The position numbers and the translations under genes were made by a program. From NCBI RefSeq assembly GCF_001571365.1, contig NZ_BCTQ01000006.1:1-64000 (forward strand): a stretch of 64,000 nucleotides of DNA, read 5' to 3'. Numbering within the stretch: position 1 is the first letter of the stretch; every line of letters begins with the position of its first letter. Of the stretch, positions 53,483 to 63,193 are shown piece by piece. Under the pieces are notes generated by a model. The model was not told the origin of the DNA and searched no databases. It worked only from the letters and a program-made list of their open reading frames with translations. This DNA comes from Achromobacter denitrificans NBRC 15125. GTDB lineage: Bacteria > Pseudomonadota > Gammaproteobacteria > Burkholderiales > Burkholderiaceae_B.

Positions 53483-54310
53483 ATGGCCCTCGTAAAAGTT
53501 AAGCCGACTTCGGCTGGCCGCCGTGGCATGGTGAAGGTTGTCAGCCCGAACCTGCACAAGGGCGAGCCCTACGCGCCGCTGCTGGAAAAGAAGACCCGTG
53601 GTTCCGGCCGTAACAACAACGGTCACATCACGATCCGTCATCGTGGCGGTGGCCACAAGCAGCACTACCGCGTCGTCGACTTCCGTCGCGACAAGGACGG
53701 CATCCCGGCGAAGGTCGAGCGTCTGGAATATGACCCCAACCGTACGGCGCACATCGCTCTGCTGTGCTACGCCGACGGCGAACGTCGTTACATCATCGCT
53801 CCGCGCGGTCTGGAAGTGGGCGCCACGCTGGTGTCGGGCATCGAAGCCCCGATCCGCGCCGGCAACACGCTGCCGATCCGCAACATCCCGGTGGGTACGA
53901 CGATTCACTGCGTCGAAATGATCCCTGGCAAGGGTGCCCAGATGGTCCGCTCGGCCGGCGCTTCCGCCGTCCTGCTGGCTCGCGAAGGCGTCTACGCTCA
54001 GGTGCGTCTGCGCTCGGGTGAAGTCCGCCGTGTGCACATCGAATGCCGCGCCACCATCGGTGAAGTCGGTAACGAAGAACACAGCCTGCGCCAAATCGGC
54101 AAGGCCGGTGCAATGCGTTGGCGTGGTATCCGCCCGACGGTCCGTGGCGTTGCCATGAACCCGGTGGATCACCCGCACGGTGGCGGCGAAGGCCGTACCG
54201 GTGAAGCACGCGAACCGGTCAGCCCGTGGGGCACTCCGGCGAAGGGTTTCAAGACCCGTCGCAACAAGCGGACGAACAATATGATCGTCCAACGGCGCAA
54301 GCGCAAGTAA
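53483..54310 (+). CDS. rplB: 50S ribosomal protein L2
   Basis: A 275-residue L2. It carries [13 protein letters not shown] near the N-terminus and the catalytic-centre segment [18 protein letters not shown] near the C-terminus, including the conserved His. Confidence 0.98.
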   Translation: MALVKVKPTSAGRRGMVKVVSPNLHKGEPYAPLLEKKTRGSGRNNNGHITIRHRGGGHKQHYRVVDFRRDKDGIPAKVERLEYDPNRTAHIALLCYADGERRYIIAPRGLEVGATLVSGIEAPIRAGNTLPIRNIPVGTTIHCVEMIPGKGAQMVRSAGASAVLLAREGVYAQVRLRSGEVRRVHIECRATIGEVGNEEHSLRQIGKAGAMRWRGIRPTVRGVAMNPVDHPHGGGEGRTGEAREPVSPWGTPAKGFKTRRNKRTNNMIVQRRKRK

Positions 54311-54322
54311 GAGGCGAACACT

Positions 54323-54598
54323 ATGTCACGTTCGATCAAGAAAGGCCCGTTTGTCGATGCTCACCTGATCAAGAAGGTGGACACGGCCGTCGCGGGCAAA
54401 GACAAGAAGCCGATCAAGACCTGGTCGCGTCGCTCGACGATCCTGCCCGAGTTCATCGGTCTGACGATCGCTGTGCACAACGGCAAGCAGCACGTTCCCG
54501 TTTACATCAACGAGAACATGGTCGGTCACAAGCTGGGCGAGTTCGCGCTGACCCGTACGTTCAAGGGTCACGCCGCGGACAAGAAGGCGAAGAGGTAA
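54323..54598 (+). CDS. rpsS: 30S ribosomal protein S19
   Basis: A 91-residue S19 starting [19 protein letters not shown], with [20 protein letters not shown]. It lies 12 bp after rplB and 3 bp before rplV. Confidence 0.97.
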   Translation: MSRSIKKGPFVDAHLIKKVDTAVAGKDKKPIKTWSRRSTILPEFIGLTIAVHNGKQHVPVYINENMVGHKLGEFALTRTFKGHAADKKAKR

Positions 54599-54601
54599 GC
54601 G

Positions 54602-54931
54602 ATGGAAACTACTGCCATTATCCGTGGGGTTCACATCTCCGCTCAAAAGACGCGTCTGGTTGCGGATCTGATCCGCGGCAAGTCGGTCTCGCAAGCGCTG
54701 AACATCCTCACCTTCTCGCCGAAGAAGGCCGCCGCCATCCTGAAGAAGGCTGTCGAGTCCGCCATCGCCAACGCCGAGCACAACGACGGCGCCGATATCG
54801 ACGAACTGAAGGTCACCACGATTTTCGTGGACAAGGCTCAGTCGATGAAGCGCTTCTCCGCTCGCGCCAAGGGCCGCGGCAACCGTATCGAGAAGCAGAC
54901 CTGCCACATCACGGTCAAGGTCGGAGCTTAA
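54602..54931 (+). CDS. rplV: 50S ribosomal protein L22
   Basis: A 109-residue L22. Its long hairpin lines the exit tunnel. It contains [20 protein letters not shown] and ends [20 protein letters not shown]. The length is normal for the family. Confidence 0.97.
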   Translation: METTAIIRGVHISAQKTRLVADLIRGKSVSQALNILTFSPKKAAAILKKAVESAIANAEHNDGADIDELKVTTIFVDKAQSMKRFSARAKGRGNRIEKQTCHITVKVGA

Positions 54932-54940
54932 GGAGTCACG

Positions 54941-55732
54941 ATGGGTCAGAAAATTCACCCCACTGGGTTCCGTCTCGCGGTCACCCGTAATTGGTCCTCG
55001 CGTTGGTTCGCCGACGACAAGGCCTTCGGCTCGATGCTGGCCGAAGACATTCGCGTTCGCGAGTACCTGAAGAAGAAGCTCAAGAGCGCCTCCGTCGGTC
55101 GCGTGATCATCGAGCGTCCCGCCAAGAATGCCCGCATCACCGTCTACTCGGCTCGTCCGGGCGTGGTGATCGGCAAGCGCGGCGAGGACATCGAAAGCCT
55201 GAAGGCTGATCTGCAGCGCCTGATGGGCGTGCCCGTGCACGTCAACATCGAAGAAATCCGCAAGCCGGAAACCGATGCTCAACTGATCGCCGACTCGATC
55301 TCGCAACAGCTCGAGAAGCGCATCATGTTCCGTCGCGCCATGAAGCGCGCGATGCAGAACGCCATGCGTCTGGGTGCCCAAGGCATCAAGATCATGAGCT
55401 CGGGCCGTCTGAACGGTATCGAAATTGCTCGCACCGAGTGGTATCGCGAAGGCCGTGTGCCGCTGCACACCCTCAAGGCCAACATCGACTACGGCACCTC
55501 CGAAGCCCACACCACGTACGGCGTGATCGGCATCAAGGTCTGGGTCTACAAGGGCGACATGCTGGCCAACGGCGAATTGCCGCCGGAAACCGCCGCCCCG
55601 CGTGAAGAAGAACGTCGTCCGCGCCGCGCTCCGCGTGGTGATCGTCCGGACGGTGCTCGCACCGGTCGTCCGGGTGGTCGTGGCCGTGGTCCCCGCAAGG
55701 CGGACGCTGCTCCGGCGCCTGAAGGAGAATAA
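54941..55732 (+). CDS. rpsC: 30S ribosomal protein S3
   Basis: A 263-residue S3. The start is [20 protein letters not shown] and the KH domain holds [18 protein letters not shown]. The C-terminus has a basic, Arg/Gly/Pro-rich tail of about 35 residues after the conserved [11 protein letters not shown]-like segment. This makes the protein longer than E. coli S3; such tails are common in betaproteobacteria. Confidence 0.97.
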   Translation: MGQKIHPTGFRLAVTRNWSSRWFADDKAFGSMLAEDIRVREYLKKKLKSASVGRVIIERPAKNARITVYSARPGVVIGKRGEDIESLKADLQRLMGVPVHVNIEEIRKPETDAQLIADSISQQLEKRIMFRRAMKRAMQNAMRLGAQGIKIMSSGRLNGIEIARTEWYREGRVPLHTLKANIDYGTSEAHTTYGVIGIKVWVYKGDMLANGELPPETAAPREEERRPRRAPRGDRPDGARTGRPGGRGRGPRKADAAPAPEGE

Positions 55733-55734
55733 CC

Positions 55735-56151
55735 ATGCTGCAACCCTCTCGCAGAAAGTATCGCAAAGAGCAGAAGGGCCGCAACACCGGTCTGGCGACC
55801 CGTGGCACCCACGTGTCGTTCGGCGAATTCGGTCTGAAGGCCACCGGCCGTGGCCGTCTGACCGCCCGTCAGATCGAAGCCGCTCGTCGTGCCATCAACC
55901 GTCACATCAAGCGTGGCGGCCGTATCTGGATTCGCATTTTCCCGGATAAGCCCATCTCGCAGAAGCCTGCCGAAGTCCGTATGGGTAACGGTAAGGGCAA
56001 CCCGGAGTACTGGGTCGCCGAAATTCAGCCCGGCAAGGTGCTCTACGAAATGGAAGGGGTTAGCGAAGAGCTCGCGCGTGAAGCTTTCCGCCTGGCCGCT
56101 GCCAAGCTGCCGATTTCGACCACGTTCGTCGCGCGTCATATCGGTGCTTAA
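55735..56151 (+). CDS. rplP: 50S ribosomal protein L16
   Basis: A 138-residue L16 near the peptidyl-transferase centre and A-site tRNA elbow. It reads [17 protein letters not shown], with [20 protein letters not shown]. It lies 2 bp after rpsC. Confidence 0.97.
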
Positions 56152-56162
56152 GGAGTACTAAG

Positions 56163-56354
56163 ATGAAAGCCAGCGAACTCCGTTCGAAAGACGCCGCCGA
56201 GCTCGGCAAAGAGCTCGAAAGCCTGCTGAAGGCACAATTCGGTCTGCGTATGCAGAAGGCCACGCAGCAGCTTGCCAATACCAGCCAGCTGCGCAACGTG
56301 CGTCGCGACATCGCGCGCGTGCGTACCTTGCTGACCGAGAAGGCAGGGAAATAA
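56163..56354 (+). CDS. rpmC: 50S ribosomal protein L29
   Basis: A 63-residue helical protein at the tunnel exit. It starts [18 protein letters not shown] and contains [25 protein letters not shown] precedes it, and it is 2 bp before rpsQ. Confidence 0.96.
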
Positions 56355-56356
56355 AG

Positions 56357-56638
56357 ATGAGCGAAACTCAAAACACCCAAGTGGCCAAGCGCCAGCGTAC
56401 GCTGGTTGGCAAGGTCGTCAGCAACAAGATGGACAAGACTGTCGTTGTGCTCGTCGAGCGCCGCGTCAAGCACCCCATCTTCGGCAAGATCATCATGCGT
56501 TCCGCGAAGTACAAGGCGCACGATGAATCGAACCAGTACAACGAAGGCGATACGGTTGAAATCGCTGAAGGCCGTCCCATCTCGCGCTCGAAGTCGTGGC
56601 GCGTGGTGCGTCTGGTTGAAGCCGCACGTATCATCTAA
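56357..56638 (+). CDS. rpsQ: 30S ribosomal protein S17
   Basis: A 93-residue S17, a primary 16S rRNA binder. It contains [20 protein letters not shown] and [19 protein letters not shown]. It is the last gene of this operon: a terminator follows, and rplN (L14), which usually comes next, is not in the window. Confidence 0.97.
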   Translation: MSETQNTQVAKRQRTLVGKVVSNKMDKTVVVLVERRVKHPIFGKIIMRSAKYKAHDESNQYNEGDTVEIAEGRPISRSKSWRVVRLVEAARII

Positions 56639-56680
56639 GTAAAAGCAGGACATCCGAACGGTTCGCCGTTCTGATATAAG

Positions 56681-56713
56681 ACGGCAAGGGCCAACACCCT
56701 TGCCGTTTTTTTT
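56681..56713 (+). terminator. Intrinsic terminator after rpsQ
   Basis: ACGGCAAGGG pairs with CCCTTGCCGT around CCAACA, followed by a run of T residues. It ends the rplC-rpsQ transcript. Confidence 0.92.
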
Positions 56714-56764
56714 CGCCTCGCGGGAATGTCCGCGCATGGGCACGGCGGGGCAAAAGGAAGAGAT

Positions 56765-57307
56765 ATGGGGCGCGGTTTTCCGGGATGGCGGCTGATAGGG
56801 ATAGGGGCGTGTTGCCTCGGCTTGTTCGCGTCGCCGGCCTGGGCGCAGCAGGCGGCGCAGCCGCAACCGGCGGGGCCTGCGGCCGGGGCCGGCAAGCCGG
56901 CGGAGCCGGGCGGTGAGGGGCGGAACGTGCTGAACGCCGGCCCCGAGCCGCGTGTGCTGCTTCCGGCGGACTCCCGCGACCGCGCCGCCATCTTCGGTAC
57001 GACGGATCCGGATGAATTGGCGCTCGCCGCGCAGGAAGACGTCATCGACGAGCAGCGCTTGCGGCTGCAGGTGCTTGAGAGCTTGTTCGGCCAGGCGTCG
57101 GAGACCCGCTCCGCGCCTTCGGGCAGGATACCGCTGCGCCCGACCTCGGCCGATCTGCCGCCGCCGTCCATGCCCCGGTTGATGCCGGCGCCGGCCGGCG
57201 CGCGGATCGATGGCACGCGGGAGGCGCGCGGCCAGGTCGACGACATGCAGCGCCGGGTGGACGGTTTGCTGCGCAACGCCGATACGCTAGGCCAACCGGC
57301 GCGTTGA
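56765..57307 (+). CDS. Secreted hypothetical protein
   Basis: A 180-residue protein of unknown function. An N-terminal signal peptide (RLIGIGACCLGLFASPAWA, cleaved before QQAAQ) is followed by a Gly/Ala/Pro-rich stretch. A helical segment then follows (about 85-120, LALAAQEDVIDEQRLRLQVL) and a Pro-rich tail. No domain was recognised. The ATG at 56765 follows AAGGAAGAG; a longer frame from 56726 lacks a ribosome-binding site. It lies just after the rpsQ terminator and converges with the ABC importer operon, so it is probably transcribed on its own. Confidence 0.7.
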   Translation: MGRGFPGWRLIGIGACCLGLFASPAWAQQAAQPQPAGPAAGAGKPAEPGGEGRNVLNAGPEPRVLLPADSRDRAAIFGTTDPDELALAAQEDVIDEQRLRLQVLESLFGQASETRSAPSGRIPLRPTSADLPPPSMPRLMPAPAGARIDGTREARGQVDDMQRRVDGLLRNADTLGQPAR

Positions 57308-57343
57308 TCGCCGGGTGACCGAGGGCGGGAGCGCGTCTGGGCG

Positions 57344-58411
57344 TCAGCGGCGCCGCGCGAGTTCTCGCAGCCGTCCCGCGATCCCGGTGGGGAAGTAGTA
57401 CACCGACACTACGAACAGAATGCCCAGCCACAGCAGCCAGCGGTCGGGCTCGAACAACAGCGCCAGCGGGGCGATGCCGGACACCGATTCGTGGATGCGG
57501 TGCAGGCCGTCCTGCAGATAGCTCTGCGCGAAGACGAACAGGCTGGCGCCCACCACTGCGCCGTACATGGTGCCCATGCCGCCGATCACCAGCATGAGCA
57601 GGATATTGAGCATGATCTCGAACGACAGCGAGGTATCGGGGCCGTTGTAGCGCAGCCAGAGCGCGTACATCGCGCCGGCCAGCGTGGCGAAGGCCGCGGC
57701 CAGCAGATTGGACAGGCTGCGGTACAGCACTGTGCGGTAACCGATGGCTTCGGCGCGGAACGGGTTCTCGCGGATCGCCTGCAGCACGCGGCCGAACGGC
57801 GAATTGACGATGCGCAGCAACAACAGGAACAGTACCAGGCAGACCGCGGCGATCAGGTAGTACGTAATGATGCGGCCGTCTATCGTAATGCCGAGGATGG
57901 GCTCGGAAAAGGGCCGGAAGGCCGGCCGCAGCATCTGCGGCACCTTGAAGTTCAGGCCGTCTTCGCCGCCCGTGAGTTCCGAGAGCTGGGACACCAGCGT
58001 CTGGAACGCGGCGGCGACCGCGAGCGTGATCATGGCGTAGAAGATGGCGCGCACGCGCAGGCTGGCCAGGCCGATCAGCAGGGCGAAGGCCAAGGACACG
58101 GCCAGGCCGGCGGCCGTGCCCGCGAGAACGGCCGTCCAGCCCGGTTCCAGGCGCACGCTGGCGATCGCCACGCCGTAGGCGCCGATGCCGAAGAACATCG
58201 TGTGCGCGAAGCTGACGATGCCGGTATAGCCCAGCAGCAGGTCGTAGCTGGCCACGAGGATCACGAACACCAGGATCTTCGCCGCCACGGCCAGCGACTT
58301 CGGGCCGGGGAAAAGAAAGGGCGCGGCCGCCAGCGCGGCCACGATCGCGATAAGCACGAGCGCGAGCACCGCGCTGCGGGGGGGATCGCCGGAAAGCAGG
58401 CGTACGGACAT
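57344..58411 (-). CDS. Branched-chain amino-acid-type ABC permease (LivM family)
   Basis: A 355-residue inner-membrane permease with about nine hydrophobic segments. The family core is GYTGIVSFAHTMFFGIGAYG, and the C-terminal segment NILLMLVIGGMGTMYGAVVG is also typical. The start at 58411 (MSVRLLSGDPP) is chosen because the longer frame runs back through the neighbouring LivH gene. It is the last gene of the importer operon. Confidence 0.93.
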   Translation of the reverse strand: MSVRLLSGDPPRSAVLALVLIAIVAALAAAPFLFPGPKSLAVAAKILVFVILVASYDLLLGYTGIVSFAHTMFFGIGAYGVAIASVRLEPGWTAVLAGTAAGLAVSLAFALLIGLASLRVRAIFYAMITLAVAAAFQTLVSQLSELTGGEDGLNFKVPQMLRPAFRPFSEPILGITIDGRIITYYLIAAVCLVLFLLLLRIVNSPFGRVLQAIRENPFRAEAIGYRTVLYRSLSNLLAAAFATLAGAMYALWLRYNGPDTSLSFEIMLNILLMLVIGGMGTMYGAVVGASLFVFAQSYLQDGLHRIHESVSGIAPLALLFEPDRWLLWLGILFVVSVYYFPTGIAGRLRELARRR

Positions 58412-58422
58412 GTCGACGGGCC

Positions 58423-59433
58423 CTAGCGGTTCGTGACCGGATAAACGCCCTGCGGACGCCACAACAGGATGGCGACCATCAGCGCGATGTTCGAGAACAG
58501 GGCGGCCTTGGGCAGCAGGAAACCGGTGTAGTTGGCCATCAGGCCGACCAGCAGCGCGCCGATCAGGCAGCCCACGGTAGAGCCCAGGCCGCCGATCATG
58601 ATCACGATGAAGATCAGCACGTTCACCTGCGCGCCCAGCTGCGGCACCACCGACTGCTGATACATGCCCCACAGCACGCCGCCGAGTCCGGCCAGCATCG
58701 ATCCGGCGACGAACACGCCCACGAAGAGATGCTTGATCCGGTAGCCCAGGCTTTCCACCATCTCGCGGTCTTCCACCCCGGCGCGGATCAGCAGGCCCAG
58801 CTTGGTGCGGTTCAGCAGCCACAGCATGCCGCCCAGCACGAGCAATCCCGTCACCAGCGCGACGATCCGGAACTTCTCGATCGCGGCATCGCCGAGCAGG
58901 AACGCGCCGCGCATCGCTTCGGGCAGCGGCAGCGAGATCGTCTGCGGTCCCCAGAGCATCTTGATGATCTCTTCGCCGATGATCATGCCGCCCATGGTGA
59001 TGAGGATCTGCTTGAGATGCTGGCCGTAGACCGGCCGGACGATGACGCGCTCGAACGCCAGGCCGACGGCGCCGGCCACCAGCATGCCGACGATCATGGC
59101 GGGCAGCACCGCCGCCAGGTTGACCCACAGGCTGCCGGACTGCGTCCAGTCGGCCATGGAGCCCAGCACCGTGGCCGCCATGTACGCGCCGATGGCGATG
59201 AACAGGCCGTGGCCGAAGTTCAGCACGTCCATCAGCCCGAAGACCAGCGTCATGCCCGAGGCCACGATGAAGATGATCATGCCCATGGCCAGGCCGGCCA
59301 GCGTCAGGGTGAGCCAGGTGGACAGGGACCCCACCAGCGGCAGCGCGATCGCGGCCAGGGCCAGCACCAGCAGGGCGGGGCGCAGGTCCGCGCGCACGCG
59401 CGGCAGCGGAGTGTCGAGTTCTAGCGTGCTCAT
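58423..59433 (-). CDS. Branched-chain amino-acid-type ABC permease (LivH family)
   Basis: A 336-residue permease partner of LivM. It has the LivH core GLMDVLNFGHGLFIAIGAYM and the C-terminal MIGGLGSTVGCLIGALLVG. The ATG overlaps the end of the preceding livF-like gene by 4 bp (59430-59433), which indicates translational coupling. LivM starts 11 bp after its stop. Confidence 0.93.
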   Translation of the reverse strand: MSTLELDTPLPRVRADLRPALLVLALAAIALPLVGSLSTWLTLTLAGLAMGMIIFIVASGMTLVFGLMDVLNFGHGLFIAIGAYMAATVLGSMADWTQSGSLWVNLAAVLPAMIVGMLVAGAVGLAFERVIVRPVYGQHLKQILITMGGMIIGEEIIKMLWGPQTISLPLPEAMRGAFLLGDAAIEKFRIVALVTGLLVLGGMLWLLNRTKLGLLIRAGVEDREMVESLGYRIKHLFVGVFVAGSMLAGLGGVLWGMYQQSVVPQLGAQVNVLIFIVIMIGGLGSTVGCLIGALLVGLMANYTGFLLPKAALFSNIALMVAILLWRPQGVYPVTNR

Positions 59434-60179
59434 TGGTGGCTTCCCAGGGACAGGCCCAGCAGGCGTGTCTGCAGTTCGTCGTCCGCGGCCAGCTGCGCCA
59501 TGCTGCCGGCATGCACGACGCGGCCGTTGTCCATCACGGCGACGTGGTCGCCCACGAGGCGGGCGAAATTGAAGTTCTGTTCGACCAGCAGGATGGTGGT
59601 GGAGGCCTGCTTCAGTTCGATGAAGGCGTCGATCATGTTCTGCACGATGGCGGGGGCGAGGCCCTTGCTGGGTTCGTCCACCAGCAGCAGGCGGCGCGGC
59701 TCGATGATGGCGCGCGCCACCGCCAGCATCTGCTTCTGCCCGCCCGACAGCTTGCCGGCGGGATGCAGCCAGAACTTCTTCAGCGCGGGGAAGAAGCCGA
59801 AGATCCATTCCAGCCGGGCGGTGTCGAGCTGCGCGGCGTTGCGGGCCTGGCGCGCCGCGAGCAGGATGTTCTCCTTGACGGAGAGGTCGGCGAAGATCCC
59901 CATGTTCTCGGGCACGTAGGCCATGCCCATGCGCGCCATGTCCGGCGGCGAGGTGCGCGTGCCGGGGCCGCCCACGGGCGCGCCGTCGAAGCTCACCTGG
60001 CCCTGCGAAGCGCGCCACAGGCCCATGACCGTGCGCAGCGTGGTGGTCTTGCCCGCGCCGTTGCGACCCAGCAGCATGGTCACCGCGGAAGGCGGCACGT
60101 CGAGGTCCACGCCGTGCAGGATGTGGTACGCGCCGATGTGCGTATGCACGTCCTTCAGTTCCAGCAAGGGGCGCGTCAT
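59430..60179 (-). CDS. ABC ATPase, LivF family
   Basis: A 249-residue ATPase. Walker A is GRNGAGKTT, the signature is LSGGQKQMLAVARAI and Walker B is LLLVDEPSKGLAP. Four-base overlaps link it to both neighbours. It pairs with the LivG-type ATPase to power the importer. Confidence 0.94.
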   Translation of the reverse strand: MTRPLLELKDVHTHIGAYHILHGVDLDVPPSAVTMLLGRNGAGKTTTLRTVMGLWRASQGQVSFDGAPVGGPGTRTSPPDMARMGMAYVPENMGIFADLSVKENILLAARQARNAAQLDTARLEWIFGFFPALKKFWLHPAGKLSGGQKQMLAVARAIIEPRRLLLVDEPSKGLAPAIVQNMIDAFIELKQASTTILLVEQNFNFARLVGDHVAVMDNGRVVHAGSMAQLAADDELQTRLLGLSLGSHQ

Positions 60180-60946
60180 GCCGTTTTCTCCGTCGGGCTG
60201 ACGCCCAGGTACGCCTGCTGCACGATGGGCGAGGCGATGACCGCGGCCGGTTCGCCGTCGGCCATCAGTTGACCGTTGTGCAGCACCACGATGCGGTCGG
60301 CCAGCTCGCGCACCACGTCCATCTTGTGTTCCACGAGCAGGATCGTCTTCGAGGGATCGTTCTTGATCTCCCGGATCAGCTCCAGCACCACGGGCACGTC
60401 GTCCACGCTCATGCCGGCCGTGGGCTCGTCGAACATGAACACCTCCGGATCCAGCGCGACCAGCATGGCGATTTCCAGCTTGCGCTGGTCGCCATGCGGC
60501 AGGTCGGCGGCGGACTGGTCGCGCCGCGCGGACAGGCGGGTGCGTTCGAGCAGCATGTCGGCGCGCCCGATCAGGCCGCGGTCGTCGTCCCAGGTGCGCC
60601 AGAACCGGATCTGGCGCCAGCCCATGCCTTGCTGGCGGGACTGCAGGGCCAGCCGCACGTTCTCGTGCACGCTCAGGCGCGGGAACAGCTGCGTCAACTG
60701 GAACGCGCGGCCCAGGCCGGCGTGCATCCGGGCCGCGGCGCCCAGCGCGGTGAGGTCGCGCCCGTTCAGGCGCACCGTTCCCGAACTGGCGCGCAGCTGG
60801 CCGGAGATAAGGTTGAAGTAGGTGGTCTTGCCCGCGCCGTTCGGGCCGACGATGGCCGTCAGCGTGCCAGGCGCATAGCTGCAGCTGACGTCGTTGACGG
60901 CCACGTGTCCGCCGAAACGGATGGTGAGCGATTGGGTCTCCAGCAT
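60176..60946 (-). CDS. ABC ATPase, LivG family
   Basis: A 256-residue ATPase. Walker A is GPNGAGKTTYFNLISG, Walker B is VFMFDEPTAGMS and the C-terminal BCA-type tail is present. The signature region is LPHGDQRKLEIA rather than the common LSYGDQRRLEIA, a variant seen in a subset of LivG proteins. The ATG at 60946 is set by family length, since the longer frame reads through the binding-protein gene. The ribosome-binding site is weak, so coupling to the gene 14 bp upstream is likely. Confidence 0.92.
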   Translation of the reverse strand: MLETQSLTIRFGGHVAVNDVSCSYAPGTLTAIVGPNGAGKTTYFNLISGQLRASSGTVRLNGRDLTALGAAARMHAGLGRAFQLTQLFPRLSVHENVRLALQSRQQGMGWRQIRFWRTWDDDRGLIGRADMLLERTRLSARRDQSAADLPHGDQRKLEIAMLVALDPEVFMFDEPTAGMSVDDVPVVLELIREIKNDPSKTILLVEHKMDVVRELADRIVVLHNGQLMADGEPAAVIASPIVQQAYLGVSPTEKTA

Positions 60947-60960
60947 GGACGGGCGGGGTT

Positions 60961-62133
60961 TCAGCGTTTGTTCTGGATCGGCACCGACATCTGGTCCGGC
61001 GTGATTTCCTTGACCAGGTCCTGCACGGCCCATGGCACCGACGGATCGTTCTTGATGCGGAAGTGGTACATGGACTGCATGGCCTGGTGATCCTCGGGCC
61101 GGAACGTCATCTTGCCCTTGGGCGTTTCGAAGCTCATCCCTTCCATGGCCTTGATCAGCGTGTCGGTATCGGAGTTGCCCGCGGTCTTGGCCAGCGCCTG
61201 CGCGATCGCGATGCCGGCCGACATGCCGCCCGCGGTGAAAAAGTCCGGTGGCTGTCCGTAGCGCTTTTGGTGCTCCGCGACCAGCCAGTCGTTCACCGGG
61301 TTCTTGGGGATGCCGTAGTAGTAATAGGTGGCGCCTTCCATGCCGGCCAGCGATTTCAGCGGCGTCATGACCGCCAGCGTGTTGCCGCCGGTGGCGATCT
61401 CGATGCCGAACCGCTTGGGATCGAGGTCGGCGATCTTGAAGGGGTTGCCGGCGCCGGCCCAGAGGATGAAGATGATCTTGCGGCCGGGCCTGTCCTTCAG
61501 CGCGTCGAACAGGCGCTGCGCGCCGGCGGTGAAGTCCGTGGCGTTGGCGGGCAGGTATTCCTCGTGCACGATCTTGGCATTTTTCAGGGCACCCTTGAAC
61601 GCTTTCACGCCGTCCCGGCCGAACGCGTAGTCCTGCGCCAGCATGGCGATGGACGTGCCGGCCTGGTCGAAGGCCACGGCATTGGCGATGGCGTCCTGCG
61701 AGGAATTGCGGCCGGTGCGGAAGATGTAGCGGTTCCACTTGTCGCCGGTGATCGAATCCGCCACGGCCGGCTCGACCAGCAGGATCTTTTCGTACTCTTC
61801 GGCGATCGGCAGCATGGCCAGCGCGACGCCGGAGGAGGTCGGGCCCACGGCGATGTCGGCGTTGTCGTCGGCATAGGCCGAGGCGAGCTGCGCGCGGGCG
61901 ACGTCGGGCTTGCCCTGGTTGTCCTTTTCGATGACGCGGATCTTGCGGCCGGCGACCGTCATGGTGCCTTGCGTCGCGTATTCCAGCCCCAGCATCAGGC
62001 CGGCCTGGGTTTGCTTGGCATAGGCTTCCAAGGGGCCCGTCTTGTCGTAGACGTGGGCGACGACGAAATCCTTCGCCGCCGCAGCGGAACTCATGCATAG
62101 GCCGGCCAGCGCGGCGAGCAGAACGCGTTTCAT
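60961..62133 (-). CDS. Periplasmic ligand-binding protein of the Liv-type importer
   Basis: A 390-residue type I periplasmic binding protein. The signal peptide MKRVLLAALAGLCMSSAAAA is cleaved before KDFVVAHV. It then shows DKTGPLEAYAKQTQAGLMLG, IAVGPTSSGVALAM and EYLPANATDFTAGAQ. The start at 62133 follows GGAG. Members of this group bind amino acids, amides, urea or aromatic compounds, so leucine specificity should not be assumed. It lies 16 bp after the hydrolase gene. Confidence 0.92.
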   Translation of the reverse strand: MKRVLLAALAGLCMSSAAAAKDFVVAHVYDKTGPLEAYAKQTQAGLMLGLEYATQGTMTVAGRKIRVIEKDNQGKPDVARAQLASAYADDNADIAVGPTSSGVALAMLPIAEEYEKILLVEPAVADSITGDKWNRYIFRTGRNSSQDAIANAVAFDQAGTSIAMLAQDYAFGRDGVKAFKGALKNAKIVHEEYLPANATDFTAGAQRLFDALKDRPGRKIIFILWAGAGNPFKIADLDPKRFGIEIATGGNTLAVMTPLKSLAGMEGATYYYYGIPKNPVNDWLVAEHQKRYGQPPDFFTAGGMSAGIAIAQALAKTAGNSDTDTLIKAMEGMSFETPKGKMTFRPEDHQAMQSMYHFRIKNDPSVPWAVQDLVKEITPDQMSVPIQNKR

Positions 62134-62149
62134 GGGTGGGCTCCTGTTA

Positions 62150-63025
62150 TCAGTGGCGGATGGCCGCCGGTTGGTCCGGCGTGGCCAGGAATTGGCGGAT
62201 GGCTTCAATCTGGGGGGCGACGTTCAGGGCGGGAGCGTGGCCGCAATCGGGGAAGTCGATGCGTTGCGCCCGCGGGCCGCGGCGCGTCATCGCGTCGGCG
62301 ACCTCCGGCAGCAGCAGGTCCGAGTCGGCGCCGCGCAGCAGCAGGACCGGCATGCGCAGCGAGTCGTAGCCGCTCCAGCGCGCGTAGTCATCGGGGTGAT
62401 GGCTGAACTGCCCGACGATGGCCGGGTCGTAGTGGGCGGTGACGCGGCCGTCCGGCAGGCGGCGCATGGAGGTCTCGGCCATCCGGCGCCATTGCTCGTC
62501 GCTTTGCCAGCCATAGGGCTTGTAGGCGACCCGCAGCCAGCCCTCCAGTTCCGTGACCGTGTCGAAGGCGGGCGGAGTGCCGACGTAGTCCAGGATGCGC
62601 TGGATGGCGGCCTGGGGCAGCTCGGGCCCGATGTCGTTGACCACCAGGTGCGAGATCCGGTCGCGCAGCGTGGTGGCGGCGGCATGCATGCCCGTCGCGC
62701 CGCCCATGGACGTGCCGACCCAGCGCACGCGGGCGAGCGCCAGGCCGTCCAGGAGGGCGCGCGCCAGCGCCGCGTAGAAATCCAGCCGGTACTCGGCCGC
62801 CGGGTCGGGGCTCCATTGGGACAGGCCCCGGCCTATCGTGTCCGGGCAGATGATGCGGTAATCGCCCGCGAGCGCCTGCGCCAGGTCGTCGAAGTCGCGT
62901 CCGGTGCGGGCCAGGCCGTGCCACATGATGACGGGGGGCGCGTCCGCGGCGCCCCATTCCGTGTAGTGCAGTTCGCGGCCTTCGCAGCGCAGATAGCGCG
63001 AAGCCGGCGCGGACGCGTTCGCCAT
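62150..63025 (-). CDS. Alpha/beta-hydrolase
   Basis: A 291-residue alpha/beta-hydrolase. The oxyanion region is MWHGLARTG, the nucleophile elbow GTSMGG, and the catalytic His is likely in FPDCGHAPAL. The acid is probably the Asp in LRGADSDLLL. The ATG at 63025 follows GGGAGGAG and is strongly preferred over the longer frame. As first gene of the importer operon it may hydrolyse an ester or amide that the importer brings in. It is divergent from an AraC regulator. Confidence 0.9.
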   Translation of the reverse strand: MANASAPASRYLRCEGRELHYTEWGAADAPPVIMWHGLARTGRDFDDLAQALAGDYRIICPDTIGRGLSQWSPDPAAEYRLDFYAALARALLDGLALARVRWVGTSMGGATGMHAAATTLRDRISHLVVNDIGPELPQAAIQRILDYVGTPPAFDTVTELEGWLRVAYKPYGWQSDEQWRRMAETSMRRLPDGRVTAHYDPAIVGQFSHHPDDYARWSGYDSLRMPVLLLRGADSDLLLPEVADAMTRRGPRAQRIDFPDCGHAPALNVAPQIEAIRQFLATPDQPAAIRH

Positions 63026-63193
63026 GGGTCTCCTCCCGGGTTGTCCAGGTTGTGTGCTTATCGGGCTGACTATAGACTTGCGCCAAGCGCGCCAACAAGG
63101 CGGCCGACACCCCGGAACAGGGTGAGTCAAGAATATGTAGACGCAGGATCACGAGCGCCCGGCGCCGATCCCCGCGTACAAGGAGACCGCGCC
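63026..63193. promoter_or_regulatory. Divergent hydrolase-importer / AraC control region
   Basis: A 168-bp gap. On the minus strand TATAGT (63069-63074) could be the -10 of the hydrolase operon. The repeated GCGC-rich block upstream of it (CTTGCGCCAAGCGCGCC) may be an activator site. AAGGAG at about 63179-63184 is the ribosome-binding site of the AraC gene. Confidence 0.45.
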
